From assembly GCA_015661185.1 (NCBI GenBank), contig JACVXU010000001.1, positions 1 through 47,448 on the forward strand: a DNA stretch of 47,448 nucleotides. The letters run 5' to 3'. Origin of the DNA: Bacteroidota bacterium (lineage in GTDB: Bacteria > Bacteroidota > Ignavibacteria > UBA10030). Shown piece by piece: positions 26,631 through 36,308 of the stretch. Positions within the stretch are counted from its first letter, which is position 1, and each line of letters starts with the position of its first letter. A program made the translations under genes and the position numbers. The notes below the pieces were generated by a model. That model did no database searches, was not told where the DNA came from, and worked only from the letters and a program-made list of their open reading frames with translations.

Positions 26631-27392
26631 ATGCGTACGAAGACTATCGCTGGCAACTGGAAAATGAACAAGGATTTCCTCCAGACTGAAGAACTCATCG
26701 ATGAACTCAAGAAGGCGTTGAGTTTCGATCTGAAAGGAGTGAAGGTGATCATCTGTCCCCCCTTCACATCTCTCGAGCTCGCACATCGTCTGATTCACGG
26801 ATCGGCGATCGAACTCGGCGCCCAGAACATGCATCACGAGGACGAAGGCGCGTTCACGGGTGAAGTGTCCCCCACGATGCTGAAAGCCGTTGGATGCAAG
26901 TACGTCATCCTCGGACACTCCGAGCGGAGACAGTACTTCCACGAGAGCGACGCATTCATTAACAAGAAAGTGAAAAAGGCGATCGCGGCGGGATTGACCT
27001 CGATAGTCTGCTTCGGAGAAACACTCGATCAGAGAGAGAAAAACATCACTGCTCAGGTCGTGACTGCGCAAGTTCGTGGAGTGTTAGAGGATATCGCTGC
27101 GGAAAACGTCGAGAGACTAATTCTCGCCTACGAGCCGGTGTGGGCAATCGGCACAGGAAGAAATGCGACACCCCAGCAGGCAGAAGAAGTTCACGTCCTG
27201 GTCCGAAAACTGCTGGGCGAGATGTACACTGCGTCAACTGCGGAAAGAGTCATCATACAGTACGGCGGGAGCGTCAAGCCGGAGAATGCTGCAGAACTGC
27301 TCTGGCAGCCAAACGTCGATGGGGCCCTTGTCGGAGGCGCCTGTTTGAAAGCCGATTCCTTTGCTGGCATTATCAAAGCCGCCGCCCGGTAG
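26631..27392 (+). CDS. tpiA: Triose-phosphate isomerase
   Basis: MRTKTIAGNWKMNKD, VILGHSERRQYFHE, AYEPVWAIGTGRNATPQQAEEVH, YGGSVKPENAAELL. Confidence 0.98.
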   Translation: MRTKTIAGNWKMNKDFLQTEELIDELKKALSFDLKGVKVIICPPFTSLELAHRLIHGSAIELGAQNMHHEDEGAFTGEVSPTMLKAVGCKYVILGHSERRQYFHESDAFINKKVKKAIAAGLTSIVCFGETLDQREKNITAQVVTAQVRGVLEDIAAENVERLILAYEPVWAIGTGRNATPQQAEEVHVLVRKLLGEMYTASTAERVIIQYGGSVKPENAAELLWQPNVDGALVGGACLKADSFAGIIKAAAR

Positions 27393-27549
27393 GCTGTTGG
27401 AAGGGCAATCCGGCTGACTGGTGTCGGAGGATCTGGAAGTTCTGCTCTTGACAGCATTGTTCCACGGACTCAGTGGTTTGTTCTTCAATTGATGGCCAGA
27501 AATCCTTGAAATTCTAGCGTTTAGACGGATTCCCAAGTCTGCAAATGCT

Positions 27550-30288
27550 ATGATTTTCGTTGATTTCCGGCCATTTCTGTATTATATTCCTGCCAACGTT
27601 TCACGGGTTGGGAAATCAATCCGTCCCGTCTTATTGGCCCATTACCCTCGTAGAGAATTGATCAGAAAATCTCAAAGTTTTTCCAGAATTCTCCCTCTTG
27701 TCTTCGCCTTTCTTTGCCTCAATACGGGCTTTCCTGCCCTGGGTCAGGTCACGATTTACGAAAACGGCCAGCCAACTCTCATCGGCTCTGATGCAAGTAT
27801 GCACATCGACAACCAATCGAGACGCAAAATCGATTTGGCAGGCACGTGGACATATTCCATGGACAACGAGACCTGGAAAGAGGTCAAGGTCCCCGGCTCA
27901 TTCGACTACAAAGGACGGATAACCTTTGTCCGGAAGTTTACACTCGACAAAACGACACTCACTTCATCCGCGTTTCACCTGGTCGGATTTGGAATCAATC
28001 ACGACGCTGAGATTTACATCAACGACCTCTTTGTCGGCAGGCACGTCGGCGGCTACACCACTGTCGATATTGATTTGCCCGAGAACGCTCTGCAATTGGG
28101 AAGCGAAAACGCCATTAAAATTATCGTCAACAACAACCTCAGCGCTTGGTCGACGCTTCCGCTGAGACAGCAGATCTGGGGATGGCGCGACTATGGGGGC
28201 ATCTTGCGCGACATCTATTTGCTTGTCACGCCAAAACTCTGGATCGATCGGCTAGGCGTTGATGCAAATCTAAGTGCCGACCTCACTCTGGGAACAGTCA
28301 ATGTTGTCGGTGTCCTCAACAGCAAGTTATCCGGAATCCCGGACGATACCCTTAGCGCTTTGATCGGCTCCGCACAACCGAGCTTCGTGGTGGAAGTCGT
28401 CGACAGATCAACTGGTGCAGTCGTTGGGCAATCGCCGCCTCAGCCGGTGAACGTACCCCCCAATCGGGACTATGAGATGAAGGTTGCTGTGGCTATGAAG
28501 TCGCCTCGACTGTGGAGCCCCGAGTCGCCGGATCTGTACATTGTTCGGGGAAAACTCACCGTGCAACAGGGGAAGCAGGTGAAGGTGATCGACGAGTTCG
28601 ATTGTGTCACAGGCTTCCGCCGGTTTGAAAGCGACAATAATGGCTTTGCCCTGAATGGAAAATCCGTCATCCTGCGCGGTGTTGTGTGGCACGAAGATGC
28701 ACCTCGCTTTGGAGCTTCGCTCTCGTATGAGCAGATGGAGAAGGACATCACCCTCATCAAGACGCTTGGGGCGAATGCGGTCAGATTCGCATTTCATCCT
28801 CCTCATCCTTATGTCTTGAATCTTTGTGATCGTTATGGCCTCCTTGCTTTTGTTGAAATTCCCGCCAGGAGCGTCCCCGGAGAAATTCTTGATCAGGAGC
28901 ATTTCAAGTTGCTTGCTGAAGCAATGATGGGCGAGGTGATCGAGCGGGATCAACATCGTCCCTCTGTCGTTGCCTGGGGAGTCGGGGATGGTTTCGACTC
29001 CGCGGATCCCCGCACTTGCAGCTTTGTCGAGAGGATCGCTGCAGCAGCTCGGAAACTGGATCACCGACTAGTCTATTTCGGGTCGTGCGTGGTTTCAAAC
29101 GATCGGTGTGCTGGAACAATGGACATTGCGGCAGTCAGATTCTCGGCAGAGGCCCCTGGTTCTCTCAAGAGCAGTATCCTTACGTGGAAGGAAGCACACC
29201 CCGAGCAGCCTGTCGTGATCCTCGCCTACGGGAAAACAGTCGAGCCCGAGAACCGCAACGGCTGGAGCGACCCGATGTCCCAGGAGGCTCAGGCCGAGTA
29301 TTTCAAGAAAGCGATTTCCGTCATCAAGGAAGCAGGTGTCGCGGGATCCTTCATTGATGCATTCGCCGATTGGAGGGGAGACCGTCCTTTGATGGCGATA
29401 AGCGCCGGTGATAGGTACGTGTACCCTCTCGGACTTCTCAGCTATTCCCGGGAGAAGCGAGCGTCCTTCGAGATGGTCAAGCTTCTCTACAATGGAGAGA
29501 AAACGAATGCACTTCCGATAGGGCGCTACCGTGCGTCGTTCCCGGTCGCACACATCATTTGGGGGTTCGGGGTTATCTTCGTGGTTGCATATCTCTATCA
29601 CTACAATCGTCGGTTCAACGAAACATTTAAACGCGCGCTGCTCCGTTCTTACAACTTCTATGCGGACCTCCGGGATGTCCATACCGTGTCAATTCCTCAG
29701 ACCTTCGTCCTTGCAGCGACAGTCTCAGTGACGCTCGGAGTCATCCTCTCCGGAATCCTGTACCGATTCAAGACGGAAACGCTGGCGGACTACCTTCTGA
29801 CCACGTTGGTGGTGTCGGACGGTACAAAAGAGAGCCTTATTACTGCAACCTGGCATCCGTTCCCCGGCATTCTACTGTTCTCCCTGGTTTTGCTACTGTG
29901 GTATCCCGCTGTGGCATTATTGATCCGGTTGTTGGCCCTTCTCGTGAAGCGAAGAGTATACTGGTACCACGCTTTTGCAGTTGCGGTGTGGGGCTCGCTT
30001 CCCATCGTCCTGTTGAGTCCGGTCGCGATGGCGTTTTTCAAGCTTCTCGAGAGTACTCTCAACGTGCTCCTTGCCTTTGCATTGGTCGCAGTCTTCCTGA
30101 TCTGGTCGTTGCTCAGAACGCTTAAGGGCGTCTCGGTCATATACGATGTCAGCCCGCTCAAGGCATATGCCGGAGGAATCCTTCTGGTTCTGGTCTTCCT
30201 CGGAGGGGTGTTTCTCTACTATGAGTCGACCTATGCTCTCTCTGCGTATATCGAATTCTTCTTCCACATTGGGCGGAGCCTCGGTTAA
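27550..30288 (+). CDS. Glycoside hydrolase family 2-like protein with C-terminal polytopic membrane domain; predicted catalytically inactive
   Basis: GH2 sugar-binding fold (DLAGTWTYS...PGSFDYKGRITFVRKFTL...QQIWGWRDYGGILRDIYL) and TIM-barrel region (ILRGVVWHEDAP...RPSVVAWGVGDG...SFIDAFADWRGDRP); about 250 C-terminal aa with ~6 hydrophobic segments. TTG 27658 is an alternative start giving a shorter signal peptide. Confidence 0.85.
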   Translation: MIFVDFRPFLYYIPANVSRVGKSIRPVLLAHYPRRELIRKSQSFSRILPLVFAFLCLNTGFPALGQVTIYENGQPTLIGSDASMHIDNQSRRKIDLAGTWTYSMDNETWKEVKVPGSFDYKGRITFVRKFTLDKTTLTSSAFHLVGFGINHDAEIYINDLFVGRHVGGYTTVDIDLPENALQLGSENAIKIIVNNNLSAWSTLPLRQQIWGWRDYGGILRDIYLLVTPKLWIDRLGVDANLSADLTLGTVNVVGVLNSKLSGIPDDTLSALIGSAQPSFVVEVVDRSTGAVVGQSPPQPVNVPPNRDYEMKVAVAMKSPRLWSPESPDLYIVRGKLTVQQGKQVKVIDEFDCVTGFRRFESDNNGFALNGKSVILRGVVWHEDAPRFGASLSYEQMEKDITLIKTLGANAVRFAFHPPHPYVLNLCDRYGLLAFVEIPARSVPGEILDQEHFKLLAEAMMGEVIERDQHRPSVVAWGVGDGFDSADPRTCSFVERIAAAARKLDHRLVYFGSCVVSNDRCAGTMDIAAVRFSAEAPGSLKSSILTWKEAHPEQPVVILAYGKTVEPENRNGWSDPMSQEAQAEYFKKAISVIKEAGVAGSFIDAFADWRGDRPLMAISAGDRYVYPLGLLSYSREKRASFEMVKLLYNGEKTNALPIGRYRASFPVAHIIWGFGVIFVVAYLYHYNRRFNETFKRALLRSYNFYADLRDVHTVSIPQTFVLAATVSVTLGVILSGILYRFKTETLADYLLTTLVVSDGTKESLITATWHPFPGILLFSLVLLLWYPAVALLIRLLALLVKRRVYWYHAFAVAVWGSLPIVLLSPVAMAFFKLLESTLNVLLAFALVAVFLIWSLLRTLKGVSVIYDVSPLKAYAGGILLVLVFLGGVFLYYESTYALSAYIEFFFHIGRSLG

Positions 30289-33200
30289 TGTATCTATCCA
30301 AGCTTGAAGTCTTCGGATTCAAGTCATTCGCCCAGAAGATCAATCTGACTTTTGATGCCGGCCTCACGGCGATCGTCGGGCCGAATGGTTGCGGCAAAAC
30401 CAATGTTGTCGATGCCATCCGGTGGGCTCTCGGGGAGCAGAGACCAACCATGCTGCGCAGCGACAAGATGGAGGACGTCATCTTCAACGGTACGAAGAAC
30501 CGAAAGCCGCTGAGTATCGCCGAGGTGTCGCTCACCATCGAGAACACCAAGGGCATTCTTCCTTCGGAATACACGGAAGTTGTCGTTACCCGCCGGGTGT
30601 ACCGCTCCGGCGAGAGTGAGTACTATCTCAACAAGGCTCTCTGTCGTTTGAAGGACATTCGCGATCTGTTCATGGATACCGGCATGGGATCGGACGCGTA
30701 TTCCGTGATCGAACTGAAAATGGTCGAAACGATCCTGAGCGACAGCGCAGACGAGCGACGAAGGCTTTTCGAGGAAGCGGCCGGTGTCACAAAGTACAAG
30801 CATCGCCGGAAGGAAGCATACCGGAAGCTTGAATCGGTGCAGCACGACCTTACGCGCGTGAGCGATATCGTACGGGAAGTTCAGAAAGCGGTAAACTCCC
30901 TCGAGCGGCAGGCGCACAAAGCTGAACGCTACAATGAGTACGCGAAGAACGTTCACATCCTCGAAACAAATCTTATCGCCAGGGAATACGCCAGCGTTGT
31001 TACGAAGATCTCCCCGCTGCAGGAACAACTGAACCAGGCTGTGACCGAAAAATCGAAAATCCATGTCGGGCTATCTCAGGAAGAGGCCCTCCTCGACGTC
31101 CTTCGTGCGGAGATGGAAGAGTCGGAAGATCGAATGGCCGAATTACAGACGGCATACTCCGATCATCAGGTGAAAGTCCATCAGGCCGAACGGTCCATCG
31201 CGACCTCGAATGAACGGCGACGCTCCCTCGCGGTGAATATCGAGCGGTTCGAAAAGGAAAAGGTCCAGCTGCGCCAGCGGGAAGAGGAGTTGGGGCGCAG
31301 ACAGGACGAGCTCGCTGTGAAGCTCGCAGAAGTGCGCGTGAAGTCTGCTGCGGCAGAGGAAGCGTACCGTCACAAGAAAGAAGAACTGGACAAGTTCGAG
31401 CATCAGCTCAACGAGAAAAAGTCCGAGATGAAGGCCCACCAGGATCGTGTGATTGCCCTGTTACACGAAGTGTCTGAAGTGAGAAACCGTGAAGGGCATG
31501 CAAGGGCGAGGACGGAAAACCTCCGCGGCCGGATTGATTATACGGCAGACGAGAACCAGCGGTCCAAAGAAGAAATCGAGAAGAATACCGAGCTCGTCCT
31601 TCACCTTTCGGCGGAGGATCGTGAGCTGCGGCGGAAACATGCTGAAGCCGAGGTTCGCGTCCATCAGAAGGAAGCACGAAAGATTGAACTTCAAAAGGAG
31701 CTGGAGTCGCTGCGCGATCGCGATTTCGAGATGCGAACCACGATTGACCGCAAGCAGGCGAAGATGGACTTCCTGAAGGGCCTGGTCGAGAACTTCGACG
31801 GGTACTCCGAGGGTGCGCGGTATCTCATTACGAGCGGTGACTGGAAGTCGATTGTCGAGACGACTGTCGGCGAAGCGGCGACAGTGGATCCGCGGTACAG
31901 GATTGCGATCGAATCGGCGCTGGGCGATACGTCCGGGTACGTTATCGTATCGAACATCGACCATGCCTACGGTGCGATTGAGTATCTGAAAAAAGAACAG
32001 AAGGGCAAAGCTACCTTCATTTGCCTGGATCGTCTCCCAAAATTGATGGATCACCGGCCGTTGTATACCGATCCGGGCGTCGTTGGCTGGGCGGGAAGCC
32101 TCGTCCACGCGGACGTTCGGTACATGGATGTGTATCGCGTGCTGCTGGATGACACGCTCGTCGTCACCGACGTCGAGGTGGCGCGGCAGTTGGTAGGACG
32201 CGACAAGGGGATCCGCTGCGTCACGCTCGAAGGCGAAATCGTGACGAACAAGGGCGTGCTTCGAGGTGGAAGCGTGCGACAGGATGAAGGAGGACACATC
32301 GGAGGTCGCTCGCAGTTGGAGGAGATGGCCGAGGAAATCCGTGGTCTCGAGCGTCAGCGAGAACGGATGATGCACGAGGTCGAAAGCAGGAACGATGAAC
32401 TCAGTCGCATCGATGTGAAGCAATTGCTTGAAGAGGCAAAGGCCCTCGAGCTGGAAATGACGACCGTCGAAATTCGCATTGCCCAACTGGAATTCGAGAA
32501 GAAACGCGCCGGTGAAATCATCGAGCGCAATCAGACCGAAGCGCAGAAGCTCCAGCAGGAAATCCAGTTGCTCGCTCAAGAACTGAACGCGCTCGGTCCG
32601 GCCGTTGACCGGTTGGAGCAGGACAAAACCGAGGCAGAACGGTTATCCGGCGCTGCCGCGAGTGAACTTGAGACGATGGAGGCGCTGTGGAATGAGTATT
32701 CCAGAGTGGCGAACGATGCGAGCGTACACGTCCTCTCGCTCAAAGGCGAGGAGCGAAGCGTCCACCAGGATATTGATCATACAGCATCGACACTTCAGTC
32801 AGTTGTTGCGACGTTCGACCAACGCACAGCGGACATCGTCTCGGCACGGGAAGAGATTGAGCACCTCGCGATCGACATGAAGGAGACCGAAGACGCTCTG
32901 AGTTCCGCCCGTGTGGAATTGACTTCGCTGAACGAGAAAAAGAAGGGGTTGGAAAAAGAGGTGGCCTCGAAGCGGGGACAGGTACACGAAATTGATCTGA
33001 AATTGAAGGACGAACGGCTCCGCCACGAGGGGTCGCTGAAGGCTGCGTATGACCTGGAAATGAAGATCCAGGAACTTACGATGAGGGCCGAGAACCTCAA
33101 GTCCCGTGCGAAAGAAGAGTTCGATTTGGAGCTTGAACTGCAGACCTTCGACGACAACGAGACATTTGATTTCCACGTGGCGCGCGAAGAGGTTCGTACG

Positions 33201-33836
33201 CTCAAAGAAAAGATCCGCGCTCTGGGCCCGGTGAATTTCGCGGCATTTGATGAGTACAAGAGCGAAAAAGAGCGGCTGGATTTTGTGAACGCTCAGCGAA
33301 AAGACCTGGTCGACTCCGAGCATACGCTCATGGCGACCATTGAAGAGATCAATACGACGGCGCAGAACCAATTCCTTGGGACATTCGGCAAGATCCGCGA
33401 GAATTTCATTACGACCTTCAAAGGACTGTTCGATGAAGGGGATGAGTGTGATCTTCGGATAGATGATGAGGTCGATCCCCTGGAAGCTCGCATCGAGATT
33501 ATCGCGAAGCCGCGCGGTAAACGTCCGACATCAATTGATCTGTTGTCGGGAGGTGAGAAGACTCTGACTGCTATCGCTTTACTCTTTGCGATCTATCTGG
33601 TCAAACCAAGCCCCTTCTGTATCCTCGACGAAGTCGATGCTCCGTTGGACGATTCGAATATCGATCGCTTCACGCGGATACTTCGCAAATTCTCTGACAA
33701 CACTCAGTTCATCGTCGTGACGCACAACAAGCGCACGATGGAATCCGCCAACGCACTGTACGGAGTGACGATGGAAGAGGAAGGAGTCTCCAAGCTCGTA
33801 TCTGTCCGATTTAACGAGACGGTGACGACCGCGTAG
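30288..33836 (+). CDS. smc: Chromosome segregation protein SMC
   Basis: MYLSKLEVFGFKSFAQKINLTFDAGLTAIVGPNGCGKTNVVDAIRWALGEQ; coiled coils; C-terminal LLSGGEKTLTAIALLFAIYLVKPSPFCILDEVDAPLDDSNIDRF. Confidence 0.98.
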   Translation: MYLSKLEVFGFKSFAQKINLTFDAGLTAIVGPNGCGKTNVVDAIRWALGEQRPTMLRSDKMEDVIFNGTKNRKPLSIAEVSLTIENTKGILPSEYTEVVVTRRVYRSGESEYYLNKALCRLKDIRDLFMDTGMGSDAYSVIELKMVETILSDSADERRRLFEEAAGVTKYKHRRKEAYRKLESVQHDLTRVSDIVREVQKAVNSLERQAHKAERYNEYAKNVHILETNLIAREYASVVTKISPLQEQLNQAVTEKSKIHVGLSQEEALLDVLRAEMEESEDRMAELQTAYSDHQVKVHQAERSIATSNERRRSLAVNIERFEKEKVQLRQREEELGRRQDELAVKLAEVRVKSAAAEEAYRHKKEELDKFEHQLNEKKSEMKAHQDRVIALLHEVSEVRNREGHARARTENLRGRIDYTADENQRSKEEIEKNTELVLHLSAEDRELRRKHAEAEVRVHQKEARKIELQKELESLRDRDFEMRTTIDRKQAKMDFLKGLVENFDGYSEGARYLITSGDWKSIVETTVGEAATVDPRYRIAIESALGDTSGYVIVSNIDHAYGAIEYLKKEQKGKATFICLDRLPKLMDHRPLYTDPGVVGWAGSLVHADVRYMDVYRVLLDDTLVVTDVEVARQLVGRDKGIRCVTLEGEIVTNKGVLRGGSVRQDEGGHIGGRSQLEEMAEEIRGLERQRERMMHEVESRNDELSRIDVKQLLEEAKALELEMTTVEIRIAQLEFEKKRAGEIIERNQTEAQKLQQEIQLLAQELNALGPAVDRLEQDKTEAERLSGAAASELETMEALWNEYSRVANDASVHVLSLKGEERSVHQDIDHTASTLQSVVATFDQRTADIVSAREEIEHLAIDMKETEDALSSARVELTSLNEKKKGLEKEVASKRGQVHEIDLKLKDERLRHEGSLKAAYDLEMKIQELTMRAENLKSRAKEEFDLELELQTFDDNETFDFHVAREEVRTLKEKIRALGPVNFAAFDEYKSEKERLDFVNAQRKDLVDSEHTLMATIEEINTTAQNQFLGTFGKIRENFITTFKGLFDEGDECDLRIDDEVDPLEARIEIIAKPRGKRPTSIDLLSGGEKTLTAIALLFAIYLVKPSPFCILDEVDAPLDDSNIDRFTRILRKFSDNTQFIVVTHNKRTMESANALYGVTMEEEGVSKLVSVRFNETVTTA

Positions 33837-33851
33837 GGGATCGGAAAACCG

Positions 33852-34568
33852 ATGCTGAGAGTGTTTAGTGATTTCGACGGAACAATTGCAGTGGAGGATG
33901 TCGGAAGCCAGCTCTTCCGGAAGTTCGCTGGATCGAGAGCAGTCGAGATTGTGCGCAACTATCTTGATGGAACGATCACGGCGCGTGACTGTCTGAAACA
34001 GGAGTGTCAGGCCGTCGAGAACGTACCTTTGAGTGAACTCGAAGAGTTTGTCAATCAGTTTTCGCTCGACCCGACGTTTGGTTCGTTTGTTGAATTCTGC
34101 CGGCACCGGAGTATTCCCGTCGTTGTCCTGAGTGATGGTCTCGATTTCTATGTCAACCGGCTTCTGCAGAAGAACGGTTTTGGAGATCTTCCGTTCTTTT
34201 CCAACCACCTGGAATTGATCCAGCAGGGCCTTGTGACGAAGCTGGTGCCGTCATTTCCCCATACTGATGCTGAATGCATACTTTGTGGCAACTGCAAGCG
34301 CAATCACCTCCTGACCCTCTCGGCGGATGACGACATCATTGTGTATATCGGTGATGGCATCTCTGATCGGTGCCCGGTTCGCTATGCAGATATTGTTTTC
34401 GCCAAAGGGCAGTTGATCCGGTACTGCCAGGCGCAGAATGTCACGTATCACGAGTTCAGAGATTTTGACGATATACGCCGGCGGATCGAACTGATCCTCA
34501 AGCAGAAGCGCATCAGGAAGCGTCGGGAGGCCGAGATGGCAAGGCGGGATGTATTCGCTCAAGGTTAA
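33852..34568 (+). CDS. MtnX-like HAD-IB family phosphatase
   Basis: VFSDFDGTIAVEDVGSQLFRKF, VVLSDGLDFYVNRLL, VYIGDGISDRCPV. Confidence 0.88.
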   Translation: MLRVFSDFDGTIAVEDVGSQLFRKFAGSRAVEIVRNYLDGTITARDCLKQECQAVENVPLSELEEFVNQFSLDPTFGSFVEFCRHRSIPVVVLSDGLDFYVNRLLQKNGFGDLPFFSNHLELIQQGLVTKLVPSFPHTDAECILCGNCKRNHLLTLSADDDIIVYIGDGISDRCPVRYADIVFAKGQLIRYCQAQNVTYHEFRDFDDIRRRIELILKQKRIRKRREAEMARRDVFAQG

Positions 34569-34599
34569 TTGCACTGAATAAATCCGGAGGCACGGCAGG

Positions 34600-35181
34600 T
34601 TGTCAGACATTCGTCAATCATTGTTCCAGTATCGAAGCTACACACCGTTTCCGTTTCTGTTCGCTATGGTGCTGTTTGCGCGACCGACTCCCACAACACT
34701 GTTGAGCGGAGTTGTGCTTACGCTCCTCGGAGAGTCTCTCAGGTTCTGGGGTGTCGCATATGCAGGGAGTCTCACGCGCGTGACCGGCGGAGTCGGAGCC
34801 CCGGAGGTCGTCATCGCTGGCCCTTTCTCGTACGTTCGCAATCCGCTCTATATCGGCAATATTTTTATGTACACTGGGGTCGGTCTCATGGCAAACGCCC
34901 TCACGCCATGGCTGGTGTCGGTTGCTCTTGTCTATTTCATTGTTCAATACTCGCTGATCGTGTCCCTCGAGGAGGAGTTTCTTGAGAAAGAGTTCGGAGA
35001 AGGATATCGCGACTTCAAAAACAACGTGCCGAGGTTTTTTCCGCGCCTTCGTCCATACCAGAATCCTCGCCAGGAACACCAAAAACCGAACTGGGCAGAA
35101 GCAGTCCGCTCTGAGCGGCGGACCTTTCAGGCAATTGTTCTTGCCATGCTCTTGCTGCTCTTGATTTGGATCTGGAGGTAG
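34600..35181 (+). CDS. Isoprenylcysteine carboxyl methyltransferase (ICMT/PEMT-like) family membrane protein
   Basis: GPFSYVRNPLYIGNIFMYTGVGL...SLIVSLEEEFLEKEFGEGYRDFKNNVPRFFPRLRPY; TTG start. Confidence 0.85.
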   Translation: MSDIRQSLFQYRSYTPFPFLFAMVLFARPTPTTLLSGVVLTLLGESLRFWGVAYAGSLTRVTGGVGAPEVVIAGPFSYVRNPLYIGNIFMYTGVGLMANALTPWLVSVALVYFIVQYSLIVSLEEEFLEKEFGEGYRDFKNNVPRFFPRLRPYQNPRQEHQKPNWAEAVRSERRTFQAIVLAMLLLLLIWIWR

Positions 35182-35184
35182 AGT

Positions 35185-36306
35185 TTGGTCAGGAGCGTGA
35201 TGATCATAGCAGGGGAAGCGTCGGGGGATCTGCACGGGGCCGGCGTGGTCCGGGAACTTAAAAGGGCCAACCCCTCGATTGACATATTTGGTGTCGGAGG
35301 GGATCGGATGAAGCAGGAGGGGATGCGATTGATCTACCATGTGAACGAGCTTGGGTTCATGGGATTTGTAGAAGTGATCAAGCATCTGCCAGTCATCCGA
35401 TCGATGAAGAAAACGCTGGAAACCGTTCTCCGGCACAAAAAACCTGACGTCGTTTTGCTGATCGACTATCCGGGATTTAACCTCCGCTTCGCTAAAACGG
35501 CGAAACGAAGTGGCTCAAAGGTCGTTTATTACATCAGTCCGCAGGTGTGGGCGTGGCATCCGTCGCGGGTGAAGAAGATGCGCGGAATTGTCGATACGAT
35601 GCTGGTGATTTTTCCCTTCGAGGCTGACCTCTATCGAAAAGAAGGGATTGATGCTGAGTTCGTCGGTCATCCCTTGCTGGAAGTTTTGAACTCGGACCTC
35701 GATCGGAAGGGGTTCGGCAAACGCTTTGGCCTCGTTGCGGACAAGAAGGTTCTCGCGCTCCTGCCTGGCAGCCGGATGCAGGAAATTGAAATGATCTTCC
35801 CAGAGATGCTGAAAGCGGCGCGGGCAATCGCGCGTGAGGAAGGGATGGAAATTGTCCTGGCTGTGGCTCCGACACTTCAGGAAGAACATTTTCGGACTTT
35901 CTACAACCTGGAGGGCATCCGGATTGTGAAGAACGCCTCGTACGAGGTGATGCGGAATGCGGACTTCGCCCTCGTGACATCGGGGACCGCGACGCTGGAA
36001 ACAGGATTGTTCGGGACACCGATGGTTGTCGTGTACAAGACGTCGTGGCCGACGTATCTGATCGGACGTCTGTTGATCCGCTTGAAGAACATCGGCCTTG
36101 TGAATATCGTCGCCGGAAAACAAATCGTTCCGGAGTTCATACAACATCGTGCAACAGCAGCGAATCTCGCCCGTGAGGTTCTCGGAATCCTCCGCAACGA
36201 GGAGTCCCTTTCAGCCATGAAGAAAGAGCTTTCGGCCGTGAGAGGAAAACTCGGCGAGAGCGGTGCTTCCTCTCGGGTTGCACAACGAATCCTCCAAATG
36301 GTCTGA
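35185..36306 (+). CDS. lpxB: Lipid-A-disaccharide synthase
   Basis: IIAGEASGDLHGAGVVRELK, YYISPQVWAWHPSRVKKMRGIVD, FVGHPLLE, LLPGSRMQEIE. TTG as listed; ATG 35200 also possible. Confidence 0.96.
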   Translation: MVRSVMIIAGEASGDLHGAGVVRELKRANPSIDIFGVGGDRMKQEGMRLIYHVNELGFMGFVEVIKHLPVIRSMKKTLETVLRHKKPDVVLLIDYPGFNLRFAKTAKRSGSKVVYYISPQVWAWHPSRVKKMRGIVDTMLVIFPFEADLYRKEGIDAEFVGHPLLEVLNSDLDRKGFGKRFGLVADKKVLALLPGSRMQEIEMIFPEMLKAARAIAREEGMEIVLAVAPTLQEEHFRTFYNLEGIRIVKNASYEVMRNADFALVTSGTATLETGLFGTPMVVVYKTSWPTYLIGRLLIRLKNIGLVNIVAGKQIVPEFIQHRATAANLAREVLGILRNEESLSAMKKELSAVRGKLGESGASSRVAQRILQMV

Positions 36307-36308
36307 AT

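Noticed and set aside
31461-32579. 372-aa minus-strand ORF
   Set aside because: Shadow ORF antisense to the smc coiled-coil region.
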